Shown here: piece after piece, positions 14,379 through 26,260 of the stretch
Layout of the letters: every line of letters begins with the position of its first letter
Numbering within the stretch: the first letter of the stretch is position 1
NCBI GenBank assembly: GCA_024138025.1
Contig: JAMXBD010000012.1
Location: forward strand, 62,001 to 126,000
DNA: 64,000 bases
Source of the DNA: Combretum micranthum
Taxonomy: Eukaryota; Streptophyta; Magnoliopsida; Myrtales; Combretaceae
Direction of reading: 5' to 3'
Program-made: the position numbers and the translations under genes
The notes under the pieces: model-generated
Database searches by the model: none
What the model was told of the DNA's origin: nothing
Seen by the model: the letters and a program-made list of their open reading frames with translations, nothing else

Positions 14379-15658
14379 TGATAATAGCGTGGATACTGTC
14401 AATTTATTATCAACAATTACACACAAGCAACAAACATATTATTAAAGCTGGATAGTTAATTAGTCCATTGAAGTTTCTACCCTAAAGAAGCATAAGCAAC
14501 AACGTAGTTATATTTGTACCTGAAAGTAATTCTGTTTCAAACCAATATCCACTACCTAGATTATATACAATTAAATTGTTTAGAAATTTCTATGTATCTA
14601 GCTTAAACTCTCATTATATTCCTATCACCATCTGTCCTAAACCATTATAACTTAGATGCCCCAAATCTTAAAGTATATGTAAATTGTAAAGTACATAATT
14701 TAAGAATCTAGTTATTTTTTGGCTAGAAAAGCATGACTTTTAGGATTTTTTATCATGCATAAACTAGCATACAAGAGGGTATATGGTTGGGTATCACTTA
14801 AGCGAATAAAATAAGTCATAAAAAGAGGTCAACGGGGAAGAACACAGACAACAAATGGAATTTACGAGAAGAACATGGCCTCATTTGTCCTTATGTTCTT
14901 TTTTAGATGAAGTTTCAAAATTTGTAGAGAAGAACACGGGATTGTGTATGCCATGTTTTTTGCCTGTCTCCTTTTTTTAAAACATAGATAGAAACACAAT
15001 TGGATACATGTGGTGTGTATTGGTTGTATAATTTTGGAAAATGCCATTTTAATCCATAGAGAGGCACATAACCAGGAAGACAAGTCATGTACACATATAA
15101 AACGTCTTTTTTTGAGATCTTTCAATTATTTTCAAACTAAAACATGTTAAAGCCCTTTCTTAATCACTTTAACACGCTTTTATATTCTCAACATCATCAT
15201 TCCCACAATAACCACAACATTTGTCACACCCTTCACTAGAAAGTATTGCAACGAATGACAAACTAAGAGTTAAGTGTTATTACCTTTTTAATTTTCCTAG
15301 TCTTTTCACTTCTCCAACCCTTAAATCTTGATTGATAGAGTTTTCCATAAATTCTTTCTTGGAAAACTGAACTTTCTTATAGGAGGTTGTTGTTAAGACT
15401 AAGACTCTAGAAGAACCAAAATTAGATGTTACGCTAGACATAAAAGGTGAGAGAAGGAGAAGAATCTTACTTTATCATGGTAATCCTTCAAGAATTTGTC
15501 AAGAATTTGCAATCTTGTTTAGGGAAATTTCAAACAATTTTATAAGGTATGTGAAAAAGAAAATTTGGTAAGAGGGTAAGACCAGTGATCTCTTAGCATA
15601 TTTATATGTTGGTCTTAACCAACGTATCCTTTAAATTGTAGAGTTAATTTACCATGAT

Positions 15659-18600
15659 TGTAAACCCCCAGATTTTTACGATCGATTAAGCTTAAACCCT
15701 AATTAGAAGGTCAACCGGAAATCCTAAAATCAACAAAACCCTAGTCAGACGCAACCATTCGAGTCCGGCAATCCCCTGTTCATAACCGTAAGTGAGAGAT
15801 TAGTATGTAGCATAGTTTGTAATAACATGAGAGAGATTAAAAATATCATATTAGTTAAACCGCAATTCATTTTGAGCCCGATCAGATATAGTTTTCGAAA
15901 AGCATGTCCTAGAGCTCTAAATAGTAAAATTATTCCAAATATACCGTTAGACTCGTAAAGATATAAGGTTTTCAAAAGTATCAGTTTTATAATTTTTGTA
16001 ACTAAAAATATCAGATGTTGCAATTATACGTGTATTTTCTTACTACCGGTACTTTATTTATCATATCTACTTTACACTACATTATTTATGACTATTCTAC
16101 ACTATTTATCTATCTTTACTTTTCCTTACAACCTAATCTTACAACCATACCCCTATTTTCTTACAATTTTCATTTCCAATACAACTTCACATCTCTCATA
16201 TTTTACTTTTCATTAACAAAAATACAAAAAAATAAAATTTCTCTCTATCTCCCACTCATATTTGCGCCGGCCATCCCTCATACACACACAATTTGTTTAT
16301 TTTTCATTTATTTAATTAACATAAATTACCCTCCAAATACCACATCTTCCTTCCATTTCCTTCACACCTTTTATACACTATAATTACTCTCCTAAAATCT
16401 CTCCAAAAGCTCTCTCAAATTTTCTCTAGTTTCTTCGTCGTCTATAGGTAATAGTTTTAGCTTTCTATATGTTCATTTACTTAGTATGAGCATAGTGTGT
16501 GTTTTCTAAACCCATGGAGATTAAGAAAACAACAATATGTTCATACTTTGTTCTTGTTGATGAATATATTTTCCTTATGTTGTTCTTATGTTTATCTAAC
16601 TAAATATATCTATGTAGTTATATATATCTTTTAGAGCATATAAGCTCATTTGTTATTGCAGTTTATTTACTTTACTTACAATTTATTTATTCACCTTGCA
16701 ATTTATTTACTTTCAAGTTGTTTTAAGACTAGTCTTAGACTTGTCCTCATCAAATCAAAACAATTTTCTTTTTCTTTTGGGACTAGTCTAATCTTAGTCC
16801 CAGGAAGCCTTGAAGAAGCTAAGGCTCCCAATACTTGACAATTATTATTATGCTTATGTTCTTTATTACCTTATCTTATGATATTTTTAGCTTTTATAAA
16901 CTACATGGTCATATTCATGCATGGCTAACAAGTTGTTGTTCAAATAAGAAAATGAATCTTTTTGATGAAAGAATAAAATTTGATCAAAGTTTTTTTTCAA
17001 AGACTTAGAAAAATATTTTCAAATAAACCTCTTTTAAAAGTTTATATAAAACTCATTATGAAATTTGAAACTATTAATAAATGAAGTTTCTTTAAAGTTT
17101 AAAGATATTTCCTTTTTAAATAACAAAAGAAGTCTTGATATATAGATAATAACTTGGTACTATTTTTACCAACTTTCTAAACCAAGAGCTAAATAAGTTT
17201 TTAAGAAAATCAACTTACAAGGAAAAATGAAAATAATTTTTCAAAGAATAAACTCATCAAAGTACTACTAAAGAAAACTTTTGGAAACTCTATTTTTCAA
17301 TTCCTATAAATAAATTTAGTAGATAACTTCAAAAGACCAAATTTCATTTTCAACTCACTTTTGATAAACTAAAGAATCAAAATATAATATATCAGATTTT
17401 GATCATCCAAAAATTTATAAGTTGCTTCACCCACATGTAGTAAAGTATAATAAATCCAAATTTTCCAAAACACTAGAAATGGTTGTTTTAAGAAATAAAT
17501 TAATAAGACAACACCTATAGCTTCATGAATAAATTATGAGTCTATACATAAGGAATTCTTTTAAAAAATATACATATTTGAGCTTTATTTAAATAAGCCT
17601 TAATAAAGGAAGGATTAGAAAATATTGTTTTTTAAGAATGGAATTTTCATATTAGATCTGTACCCTTCTAATCCGAGACCCAAATGACCTTGTATAGTAT
17701 AAATAACCTTAGAAATGGATAGATTTTTTCGAGTAGGTAGAAAACAACAAATAATATGCGAAATTCTAAGTTAAAATAAGCAAGTTATGACCAATTTAAG
17801 TTGGAACTTTCTTCAAATCCGATTTTACCGCAAATTAAAGATAGATTTAGAATCTTCAAAATAGAAATTCTATGAAAGACTTATTTTGGGTATTTCATCT
17901 TGTTTAGGTGAAGAAAGAACCAATATCGTATTCCCGGAAGATTATTTCGACTAGAAGCAATTGTCATGGAGTGAGTTAATCCCTTACTAATTACGTTTCC
18001 TTGATTGTGCTTGTAAGTAGTAGCACTGGAAAGTAAGGAAAAAGATAAATGAATAAATGATGTGTGATTTGGATTCATGATTGAATGATGTGGTTGTTGA
18101 ATAAAAGCTAAGTATATCGAAAGAGGAATTGATGAATAACATATGTTTTCTTGCAATGGTATGATGAATATTGTTTTGGTCACCTTCAACTTGAATTTGA
18201 CGATAATTGAATAAACCAATATTAAAAACGATTCATGCATAATATATTGTGAGTCACATTTATTTTTCTCTACTATTCTTCATGTGGAGAAATGAGGAGT
18301 CGTAGTGGTGACTAGTAGGCATCGGAAAGTCTACATGGGCTAGTAGGAGCCGGAAAGTCTACAGGGCAAGTAGGAGCCGGAAAGTCTGCAACTATTGATG
18401 GTCGTATGGGCCAGTAACCACCCGATTCCTGACATGGAGGGCGTAAAATCCATGCTACACATGGTTTTCGGGTAATCGTATGTGTTTTGTTTGCTCGTGT
18501 GATTGATGCAGTCCCATATGATTATCTAAAATACTTGTATGTTTTATGAAAATGTTTTGAAAAAGGGAGTTATCTCACTAAGCTAGTTTTGCTTATACCC

Positions 18601-19047
18601 CTATAGCTTTTTGTTACATTTTCATTACTTGTGGTTGGCACTAAGGAGCCTCTTTTGTCAGGTATGAGCCAAAGCTATTAGGAGTTTTTGGAAGAAGTTT
18701 ATATATTTAGTTTTGGATGTAGACTTCTAAGAGAAATCTCTAACTTATGTTATATTCATGTATGTTTTGAAGATGGCTTAGTTTGAGCAAGGCTTTTAGA
18801 ACGGGGGAATGCCCCTAAGAAGTTGTAAGAAATTTTTACCTTAATGATTTTTACATGTTTACCTTTATAAGTTCTTGCATGCTTTTATTATCTGCTTAAA
18901 CGTAATACCCCTTTGAGTCTCCTACTATCTTGGAAGCACACCTTGCACGTGATATCGAAACTCATGCATGATTAAGGTTGTCATTCATTAGCTTTAACAT
19001 TATGTGCGGTGGACTGCCACACTTAAGGTACCCCATGGGGCATGACA
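15659..19047 (+). mobile_element. Solo LTR, Tekay/Del-type (copy 3)
   Basis: A 3,389-bp LTR, TGTAAACCCC to GGGGCATGACA, with perfect target duplications ATGAT (15654-15658 and 19048-19052). The U3 motif TACTACCGGTACTTTA is at 16041-16056 and a weaker TATA region at about 16368-16383. The 3' third carries GGAGGGCGTAAAATCC (about 18437-18452) and a CACTAAGCT...TTATACCCCTATAGC stretch. Both recur in copy 1 and, more distantly, in the 54289-58762 LTR. No internal coding domain. Confidence 0.9.
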
Positions 19048-19268
19048 ATGATGTCTTTACTATTGACTTTTCCATTCTATTTTTTATTATAATCCATATA
19101 TTTTAGGTTATTTCATAGTGTGTTGTGAGTTTTCTAACATTGACAACTTATCTTGCCCTTTCTCTTCTAAAACTTTGTTATTTTTCATTTTCTTTAAGAT
19201 CCTTCTCACTTACGGTATCCAATCGAAGCTCGAATCAATTTGGTAGTATAATAATTACAGATACACAA

Positions 19269-19295
19269 GGGAGGAAAACGATATTTGCACATGCA
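19269..19295 (+). repeat. 27-bp motif shared with 37608-37634
   Basis: GGGAGGAAAACGATAT followed by TTGCACATGCA. The second copy differs at one base. In the second copy the motif runs into GTAAG, like a splice donor. It sits in otherwise unrecognised DNA (19053-19330). It may be a piece of a repeat or of a shared exon. Confidence 0.5.
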
Positions 19296-19834
19296 TATAG
19301 GGGGAAGTTGAAGTGTGGTGGACTAAGAATGGACCATCCAACTTAAATACAAGTTGGGTTGGCTTAAGTATAAGTAGAAATTAGAATATGAATACGGAAA
19401 ACTAACAACAAATATGAGGATAATATTTTTTTTTCTTTTTTCTTTCCATTGCAATGATAGAGTATATATATACAAAAATATGATAGCCTCCCTAAAGCCC
19501 AATAACAAAAAAACCAAAAACTTCTAGAAACTCCTAGCATCCTTTTTTTTTTTTTATTTTCTATTTTGTTAATTTTTTTTCCTTTTTCTTATAATATTTC
19601 TAAACACTAAAACTAATTACATAATATAATTTCCATATAGTATTTACCCTATAACATTTCGCTATCCTTCAAAACCCTTGTCCTCAAGGGTTAGATGAAT
19701 AACAACAGATCCATAAATACGTAGAGTATTTTTATATTCATCATGGCTTTTTTTTCCCATAAAGATTGCTCCATTCAATAAGATAACAAGAGGCATAGGC
19801 TTTTTTTTTTTTTTTTATGGATACAACATCATCT

Positions 19835-20384
19835 GCTTGAACATGACATATATGACTTTCTGAAGTAAACCAACCATTTAAGTGAAGATCATAAGTTCTA
19901 GGATATGTTGAAAATACTTCGCACAAGTCATGATATATTCCTATTAGTACTTGATCGCAAACCACAGGAAATGTATTGGGAGCATAAAATGAGACCACTT
20001 TCATAACCCATGCTAGATCATCAATCATTGCTACTATAAAGCCTCCACAGACAGTATTAATGTCCATAACATGCCTAATCTTATCAGTAACAAGGTCAGA
20101 ATTCAATTTCTTGTAGTGCTTCGCCCATGACTACCACTTGCTATCATCACGTTTGAAATCACTTGCACTCCTACCTAAAACATCTGAAATGTGCTCAGGT
20201 GTGATGTGCAACCACTCTGGCCATTCAGGAATTGAGTCCACAACCAGCTTCTTGTAAATTAGGTTTGGAACAATAACACAAGGATGAAAAGGACTGTACC
20301 AAGTTGAATTGGGTTCAACACTATCATTGCATTGAGAAGGGTATGCATCCGGATATCTGAGCTCGCTGTAGCAGCTGCTGTCTG
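19835..20384 (-). pseudogene. Fragment of a DUF248 (QUA2/PMT-type) putative methyltransferase
   Basis: About 180 codons from the middle to C-terminal half of a plant-specific S-adenosylmethionine-dependent methyltransferase of the Golgi pectin-methyltransferase-like (PMT/DUF248) family. Recognisable runs are YPDAYPSQCNDSVEPNSTWY, PEWPEWLHITPEHISDV, DDSKW, HVMDINTVCGGFIVAMIDD and YHDLCEVFSTYPRTYDL. The family's usual NVMDMNxxxGGFAAAL and YHDWCE motifs have changed residues (HVMDIN, YHDLCE). One in-frame TAG follows DDSKW. The N-terminal transmembrane anchor and the C-terminal end are missing. The run is contiguous, without visible introns, which suggests a processed or captured copy. It is joined in the same frame to an E1-alpha fragment upstream, so this is a chimeric relic. 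Confidence 0.85.
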
Positions 20385-20668
20385 AAGTAAGAGTGCTAAT
20401 TGCCCATCCATTTTTTTGATAGATAAATACAATTGGAACCTCCATAACTGTTGAAAATTTAAGGCAACATGAAAGTCTCCCTCACTTGAACCACTATCAT
20501 ATGACTACATATGCATCTTTTTAGTCCATCTTCAAAGAATATGCAGCACCAACAACATGGGGGAGTTGTGGTGTAATTTTTGATGCCACAAAGAAGTAAT
20601 TGAGCTTTCTTGATCCATAGTGAACAGGCATTTGTCTACCTTTTCCATAGTTAGCTCTATTCCCAAGC
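20385..20668 (-). pseudogene. Fragment of branched-chain 2-oxoacid dehydrogenase E1 alpha
   Basis: About 95 codons of the thiamine-diphosphate-dependent E1 alpha subunit (mitochondrial branched-chain amino-acid breakdown). The runs GNRANYGKGRQMPVHYGS, QLPHVVGAAYSLKMD, SSEGDFHVALNFS and VFIYQKNGWAIST are diagnostic. A stop after SLKMD and a frameshift just after it break the frame. The thiamine-diphosphate motif, normally GDGGTSEGD, reads DSGSSEGD, so the GDG is lost. The fragment ends abruptly after NGWAIST, where the methyltransferase fragment begins in the same frame. Non-functional. Confidence 0.87.
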
Positions 20669-21440
20669 TTAATGTTTATGTTTATGGAGAAATAATTATC
20701 TTAACTTAGAGTTTATGAATCTAAGACCTTATTTATGTGATTTCAAATGCGTTTTAATTGTGTGGTGCACTTTTTAGATTTCAATTGAATAGACTCAAAG
20801 ATCATTCTTTTGAATAGATCTAGGTTGCTAATAAAGTTGCTCATAATCACCTAGAGATAGGGATGGTGAAACTTTCTGTCACTTAATTTTAAATTCATTA
20901 AAATGAGTTTTGATCAAAGGATTCTTAATCTTTATATGGATCTAGTTTGCTGATAACTTGTGAAGAGATACTGGTGGCCTGACATATATCTAAAGTTTCT
21001 CACCTTGAGGGAGCCTTTAGTGTAATCCCCCTAATTTTACATAACTAGATTATAATAATTGTAAAAGAAAAAAAAATCAAATCATAAAAGAACTATAATA
21101 AAAGTTACAAAAATCACTCCCAATTTTTTGTGAATTAAAATTATTAAAGTATGAATAAATTTGATTACAGTTAGAAAATTTAAAATCCTTAACAGTAAAA
21201 TTTTAAAACACAAAACGTAACTTTTATAAGTCTTAGACAATTAATGATCGATGATAAATCGATCGTTATTGTAAACTTCAAGACCCTTCTATCTCAAGTT
21301 CAATAGTTAGAAAATAAATCATATATTTGTTAAAATAATAAAACAATGATTTTCGAATAATTCCTAATATTTTAAAACACTAAAATAGTTTTAGAGAATT
21401 TATGATTTAAAATAGATAATTCTTAGAATAAGATTCCTCG
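20669..21440. other. AT-rich DNA flanking the chimeric relic
   Basis: No gene recognised. Positions 21019-21042 read TGTAATCCCCCTAATTTTACA, which resembles a Tekay LTR start, but no matching end or target duplication was found. To the left of the relic, 19670-19705 reversed is CTTGAGGACAAGGGTTTTGAAGG. That resembles the end of a Ty3/gypsy polyprotein, and a retroelement carrying the two gene fragments is therefore possible but unproven. Confidence 0.35.
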
Positions 21441-21760
21441 TCACGCCCCAGAGAGTACCCTAAACGTGGCAGTCCGCCACATATAATATTAAAGCTAATG
21501 ATTGACAACCTTAGTCATGCAGGAGCTTCAATATCATATGCAAGGTGTGCTTCCAAGATAGTAGAAGACTCATAGGGGTATTACGTTTAAATAGATAGTA
21601 AAAGCAAGTATGAACTTAAATAGATAAACATAAGATCTTCATTTAATAATAAATTCGTACATCATCTTAGGGGCATTCCTCCGCCTTAAAGTCTTTGTTC
21701 AACTATACTAATAACAAAATAATCATAACTACCACATAAATTCGTACATCATCTTAAGGG
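21441..21760 (-). mobile_element. Truncated Tekay-type LTR (3' end only)
   Basis: TCACGCCCC...AGTACCCTAAACGTGGCAGTCCGCCACA at the left matches the reversed 3' ends of the solo LTRs. The match continues through GACAACCTTAGTCATGCA, GGTGTGCTTCCAAGATAGTAG and CTTAGGGGCATTCCTCCG, which is closest to copy 3 (18740-19047). It stops at about 21750, where GC-rich repeats begin. The LTR's initial TG is altered (CGTCACG). About 90 percent of the LTR is missing. Confidence 0.75.
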
Positions 21761-22035
21761 TACTTCAACGTCGACGGTATAGAAGCGGTGTTGAATGTGA
21801 TTAGAACTGATTTTTTTAAAGCCGTTTCAAATGCCGCCAGCTTTTATAAGGAAATTGGCCAGCGTTTATTTTTCAAATCATACGCCGGCCACTAGAGCTT
21901 CAATGCTGCCGACGTAGAGGTGGTGTTGAATGCGAATAAAATTAAAATTTTTAAAGCCGAGCTTAACACCGCTGGCGTATAATTCCAACGCTGTCGGCGC
22001 ACAGTCAAATTTTGCCTGCGTAGAAAGGTTGTATA
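21761..22035. repeat. GC-rich repeat with ~130-bp period (family also at 47250)
   Basis: Two degenerate units begin CTTCAACGTCGACGG (21768) and CTTCAATGCTGCCGACG (21898), each followed by GTGGTGTTGAATG-like and CGCCAGC/CGCTGGCG words. Clusters of such short CG-rich words resemble subterminal regions of CACTA transposons, but no CACTA terminus was found, so that assignment is tentative. Confidence 0.5.
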
Positions 22036-22263
22036 TCTCCTGAGTTTTACAAATTCAATCTTCTTCAATTGTCATTCTTTACTTCATATATGATCTTCTA
22101 ATGAATATATAAGCTAAATAAACATATTTTATGTATGAATTAGATGTTAAAACTATATGTTAGGTTTATTGAATCTCCTTGTATAGTTAACCTAGGATTG
22201 TTATATATATATATATATATAATTATGTTCTATTATTGATTTGCTTTGATATTTTTATTTTAG

Positions 22264-22323
22264 TTAAAGATTCTTTGATTATTTTCCCTCCGAGTGAATA
22301 TAGTAATACACTATCGGGTTCAG
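22264..22323 (+). pseudogene. Exon-like segment of an unidentified gene relic (1)
   Basis: Preceded by TTTTATTTTAG (acceptor-like) and followed by CAG/GTACGC (donor-like). One frame reads DSLIIFPPSEYSNTLSGS without a stop. I do not recognise the protein. With the segment at 23015 it may be part of an intron-containing gene relic, with 22324-23014 as intron-like T-rich DNA. Confidence 0.3.
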
Positions 22324-23014
22324 GTACGCAATAGCTTATTTATTGTATGCTAGGACAGTGCTTATATACTTGTGTGAGACTAGATTTATGGTTGCACTGC
22401 TTCAAAGTGCTTTTACAGGAAAGAAAGTTCTTAGTTGTTGATATACTGATTTTGATTGTATCTTTTACATCTGGGCTTGGGTTGGTAAGATCTATGGTTT
22501 TCTCTGTTAATAAGCTTTACACTGTCTTAGTTGTTATTGATGATGTACTGCTTCTTCTTGTATAATTTACATCTAATAGGATTAGGTAAGATGTATGGTT
22601 TTCTCGATTAATAACCACTACTCTACATTATAAGCACACATTCATTTGCCAAGAGTAAATAAATGTAAGAATTGTTTTTATCCATCCCTCACATGTCCTC
22701 CAACAAAACAAGAACACTTTGTATCTAAGATTTATTAATGCGGTTGTAGGATGCAGTGTGACTGAAGTTTTCATAGCAGTGTAATGGTTAATTCTGCTTA
22801 TGGATGTTTGGCTCGCTTTTATAATCAAGTTCTGTTCTTTGTTTGGTGTGTTTCCTTCCTAATTTTTTTCCCGATGTAAAGTTGCTTCCATCAAGATTTT
22901 ATCATGCAGGTGCAACCACACACAGTTGTGAAAGAAAAAGATGCCATGCTAATTTTCTGTTATTGAGACCTTTTCTTTCATCTCCCTTCAATACTCTCTT
23001 TTCCCTTTTTTTAG

Positions 23015-23080
23015 GTGCTACAATAGCTGAACGTTTTTGCCGAGGAAGATATTGATGCTGCTGCAGAGGCCTTGAATGAT
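23015..23080 (+). pseudogene. Exon-like segment of an unidentified gene relic (2)
   Basis: Follows a polypyrimidine tract ending TTTTTTTAG and ends in a good donor (GAT/GTAAGA). The frame encoding LNVFAEEDIDAAAEALND has clear protein-like composition, but a TAG codon lies immediately upstream in the same frame. An acidic helical segment of this kind is not enough to name a family. Probably a broken copy of a nuclear gene. Confidence 0.4.
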
Positions 23081-24730
23081 GTAAGATCTAATGTTACCTT
23101 TCCGTCATTATCCTAGTCATCTTTAGATGTGTTTACATGGTGGGCATGGTCCAAACTAACTCCTTGTTTGGATTTGTTTTGTGATTTGTTCCCTTCTTTA
23201 TATGTTTTTTTTTTCTTTTTTATTCTCCTTATGTGATGTTTTTAATGTAAATTTTAGTTTGTCGTGGTGGCTTCTGTTTTGCGAAGAAGCAAGTCCAACA
23301 CTGTATTGTGACATTGAGCTTGCATAGGATGGGCGACTTCTAATGCGATAAGATAACATGAATATTTCCACATTTTTTTTCTCTTTTTATCAAAACTATG
23401 AGGATGAAAAATATTTTGCTTTAGATTCGTCAACCCCTTATCTTTTGTATAGTATGTTTTATAACGTCAAGATAATGGCAACATAGTTAAATCATGCTAG
23501 ACATTTCCATAAACTAGGCCGAATGCTTGTTGCTTGCTGGGTTTGGGTCCACAAATTAGGGACCTATAGCCGTACCGGATTGACATGGGATGGTGCCAAG
23601 CCTATGGGCCTAGGAATATACTATTCTTAAATTTTCTAATAATAGAAAGAAAATTTCTGCTAAAAGTAAAGCCTTCAGGAATCCAATTAACCAAACTGAA
23701 TAGTTGGGAGCGAGATTTTCAGCACCATGGAAAAAATTCAACCCTATAATTGAAAAGCCAGCCATTTTCTCTTTGCAAAATATTCCACGTTGCACCAAGT
23801 TCAGTAATTCATCAAGACATTTCCAAAAGATCGTCATTAATTTATATGACAAACTCTGATTCAATTAATAATAATACATAAACACTAATTTAACCGATAA
23901 CCCACCTTCAATTCATTTATCTGTTCAGTCAACCTTGCCATTTGTGTAGCGTGGGATTTTGATATGCTTCGCTGATATTACATAAACACTAATTTCAAAA
24001 AATTCAAATTTATAGAATTTTTTTTTCAAAATATAGAATATATAAAATCATATCTTAAAAATACAATTATCTTTTTGCAAACTGATAAATTTATTTTAAT
24101 AATTAAAATAATTAACTATATAATCTAATCAACTATATACCATTTTAGCATATTTTAAAATCATGTCTTAATCAACACGATTTCAGGTATCATATGCTTG
24201 TGATATTGATTTTTTCCTTTTTGAATTGATTTTTCTTCCCTTCACTTGGAAATCTGCTGGGGTAAAAGCGTTCACACCCGATGCTTCCATGCAAGTCCAC
24301 ATCCCCTGATTAATACACGAAGACAAATCTCTTATTATTAGATCTGGAATATGTTTCGTGTTATCCAATAAAAGCAAAGTTTTATTTGAATTGCAAATTA
24401 AAAATGGATAGTAATCCATAAGGTCGTAATCATAAATAATAAATTTATACAAACTGACTTCCATCGTATTCGCCTTCATCCCACCAAGACAAAGGAAGTG
24501 AGGGACAAAAAACGAAAAAAAAAAAAAATCATCTGTTACCTCTTTGTTTGCTTTTTTATAAACATCATTTTTTTTTTTTGGAAACATCCCCTTCTTTGGT
24601 ACCTCTATCCAACTGTCATCATCCGCATGTCATGTTAAGAATTTTGTCTACCTTATTGTCGGGTCAATGAGGAGAAATGACTAAATTAGTACAATGATAA
24701 AAAAGCATTTAAATACGATATATATGTATT
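23081..24730. other. AT-rich DNA without a recognised gene
   Basis: Two minus-strand frames (84 aa at 23610-23864 and 134 aa at 24183-24587) have mixed composition. They match no family I recognise, lack supported starts or splice sites, and include poly-A/T-encoded runs. I treat them as unassigned, not as genes. Confidence 0.3.
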
Positions 24731-24835
24731 AGGGCAATAGCCAAGCAGTTAAGGTATTTATTTTGCACATCCTATAAAGTCATTAAATCGAATCACAACA
24801 ATCTTTTCTTCTAAAATATAAATATAAAATGGACC
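24731..24835 (+). mobile_element. Decayed tRNA-derived SINE
   Basis: An A-box-like TAGCCAAGCAGTTAAGG (24738-24754), typical of tRNA-Leu/Ser-type heads, and a weak B-box-like AAATCGAATCAC (24785-24796), followed by an A/T-rich tail. The acceptor stem does not pair, so it is not a tRNA gene. Confidence 0.45.
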
Positions 24836-25195
24836 TATGAATATACTATTTCTTAATAAATATTCTTATAATACTATCAAGGATGTACAATTATTTATAA
24901 AAAATACATCCTTGTTGGGTTGAAATATAAATAGTGTGAGGTAAAAGTAATACTCTAAAAGAGTAGAGTCTATAAAAGTAAAAGAAGTCTTACATTATTT
25001 AGAAATGAAATTCTTTTCTTAGTAGAACTCTATATGAAGCATGAGACATAGTTTGAATTGAGTTTATCATATGTGTTGTTGTCAACAACACATTAAATAT
25101 TGTGAATAGATAAAAAATAGCCTAAACATTTAATGTCATTTACTTTAGTTAACTTGTTCTACTATTATTTATTTTATTTTTATTTCTCATTAAAG

Positions 25196-25380
25196 TAGAC
25201 CTAATTGGCCTTAGTAGGTTTATGGATTTGGCCGGTAGACTAGACCTGTGGACCACGATGGATCCATAGGCTAGGTTTGACCTACCCCACTGGGGGTGGA
25301 TCCTAGGGTAAACCTGGTGTGGCAGGCTCGGGTTTCGATTTGGACCTGACTCGAGAAAATGGTTACGTTATGCTATTCTA
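25196..25380. repeat. GC-rich repeat relic
   Basis: A GC-rich island with GGCC, GGATCCA, GGTTTGACCTACCCC and GGACCTGACTCGAG words. Its composition resembles subterminal parts of hAT-like elements and the tract at 130-300, but no ends are visible. Confidence 0.3.
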
Positions 25381-25643
25381 AATTGTTAAGGAGTATTTAG
25401 TTCTTTTACGAACTTAAAATAATATTGGTAAACTTTTTAGTCTAGGAATTGATTTCGGACTACTAAATTTTTCAATCCATTTATAGGTAGTTCCATCTAG
25501 AAGGCCGAGCCTAAATTGGCTGAAACTAATGTAAAAGTATGTGTTATCAACACCATATATGGTATAAAAGATATAATTGTTGTGTAAATTAATATGATTT
25601 TAATGAGAACTAATTATTTGTAATATATGTGTGTGCGCGTACG

Positions 25644-26260
25644 CATTACAATTCTAAAAGAGAGAATATTAAAGAGAGAATTTTGTATTTTTCATACATA
25701 AATCTATTATAAGAAGCAATCAATGCAAATGAAGAAATTGTATGATTGCTGATTCGCCAAATAAAAATTACATAAAATTAATTACCAAAATTCTTATATG
25801 AATCGCATCTCATAGATACAATTAATGTACAAATATGAATAGCTTCCATAAGATACGATTCGTATATAAATATTAATAAATCACATCTTCAAAGGACGAT
25901 TCACTTTAAACAATAGTGAATTGTCTTTTGAAAATGCGATTTAGCACTGTATGATTTTTGGCTGAATTGTCTCTTTAAAAAATGATTCTTTTGTAAAAAT
26001 CTAAATCACATCTTCAAAGAATGATTTAGCATTGATACCTTTGTAATTAATTTGGTCTTGTTTGTATTTAGGTAATTTTTTTTAAAAGATCAGCAGACAT
26101 ATGTTTCATCCCAATACATATAGACAATGTGTACCTAGTAAATGTAAAAAAAGCTGGTGCGCCAATCCCATCTAAGACATTATATATTATCTTATCTATA
26201 AGATAGACAAAAGGAAAAAAAAAAAAAAAAACTACTTACAAGAAATGTTATAATTCAACA
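25644..26260 (-). mobile_element. 3' LTR of Ty1/copia element
   Basis: Read on the minus strand, the LTR starts TGTTGAATTATAAC just after a polypurine tract (CTTGAGGGGGAG, 26261-26272). It ends near AATTGTAATG and aligns with the opposite LTR at 29774-29998. Relative to that LTR it carries about 370 extra bp (25717-26085) containing two ATCACATCTTCAAAG repeats, probably a small insertion. Confidence 0.7.

Larger units (their letters stand above)
13362..15653 (-). mobile_element. Older LTR sequence hosting copies 2 and 3
   Basis: The DNA between the two solo LTRs looks like a reversed LTR. It has a GAGTGAGTTGTAGCCTAGTA motif (13681-13700), also found as GAATGAGCTAAAGCCTAGTA at about 41263 in the outer LTR of the 40.9 kb nest. 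A reversed TATA-like TATTTATATG stretch lies at about 15600. It probably continues right of copy 3, from 19053 to about 19330. Ends and target duplication were not found. The 92-aa and 87-aa frames on the minus strand here resemble nothing recognisable. Confidence 0.45.

Noticed and set aside
13910..14455. 181-aa plus-strand open frame
   Set aside because: It runs across one arm of the inverted repeat and the SINE-like element. Its GC-rich half is SINE sequence and it has no recognisable domain.
24183..24587. 134-aa minus-strand frame
   Set aside because: Contains a homopolymer-coded Phe run and matches no family I recognise. Neither a start nor splice sites are supported, so it is not called as a gene.
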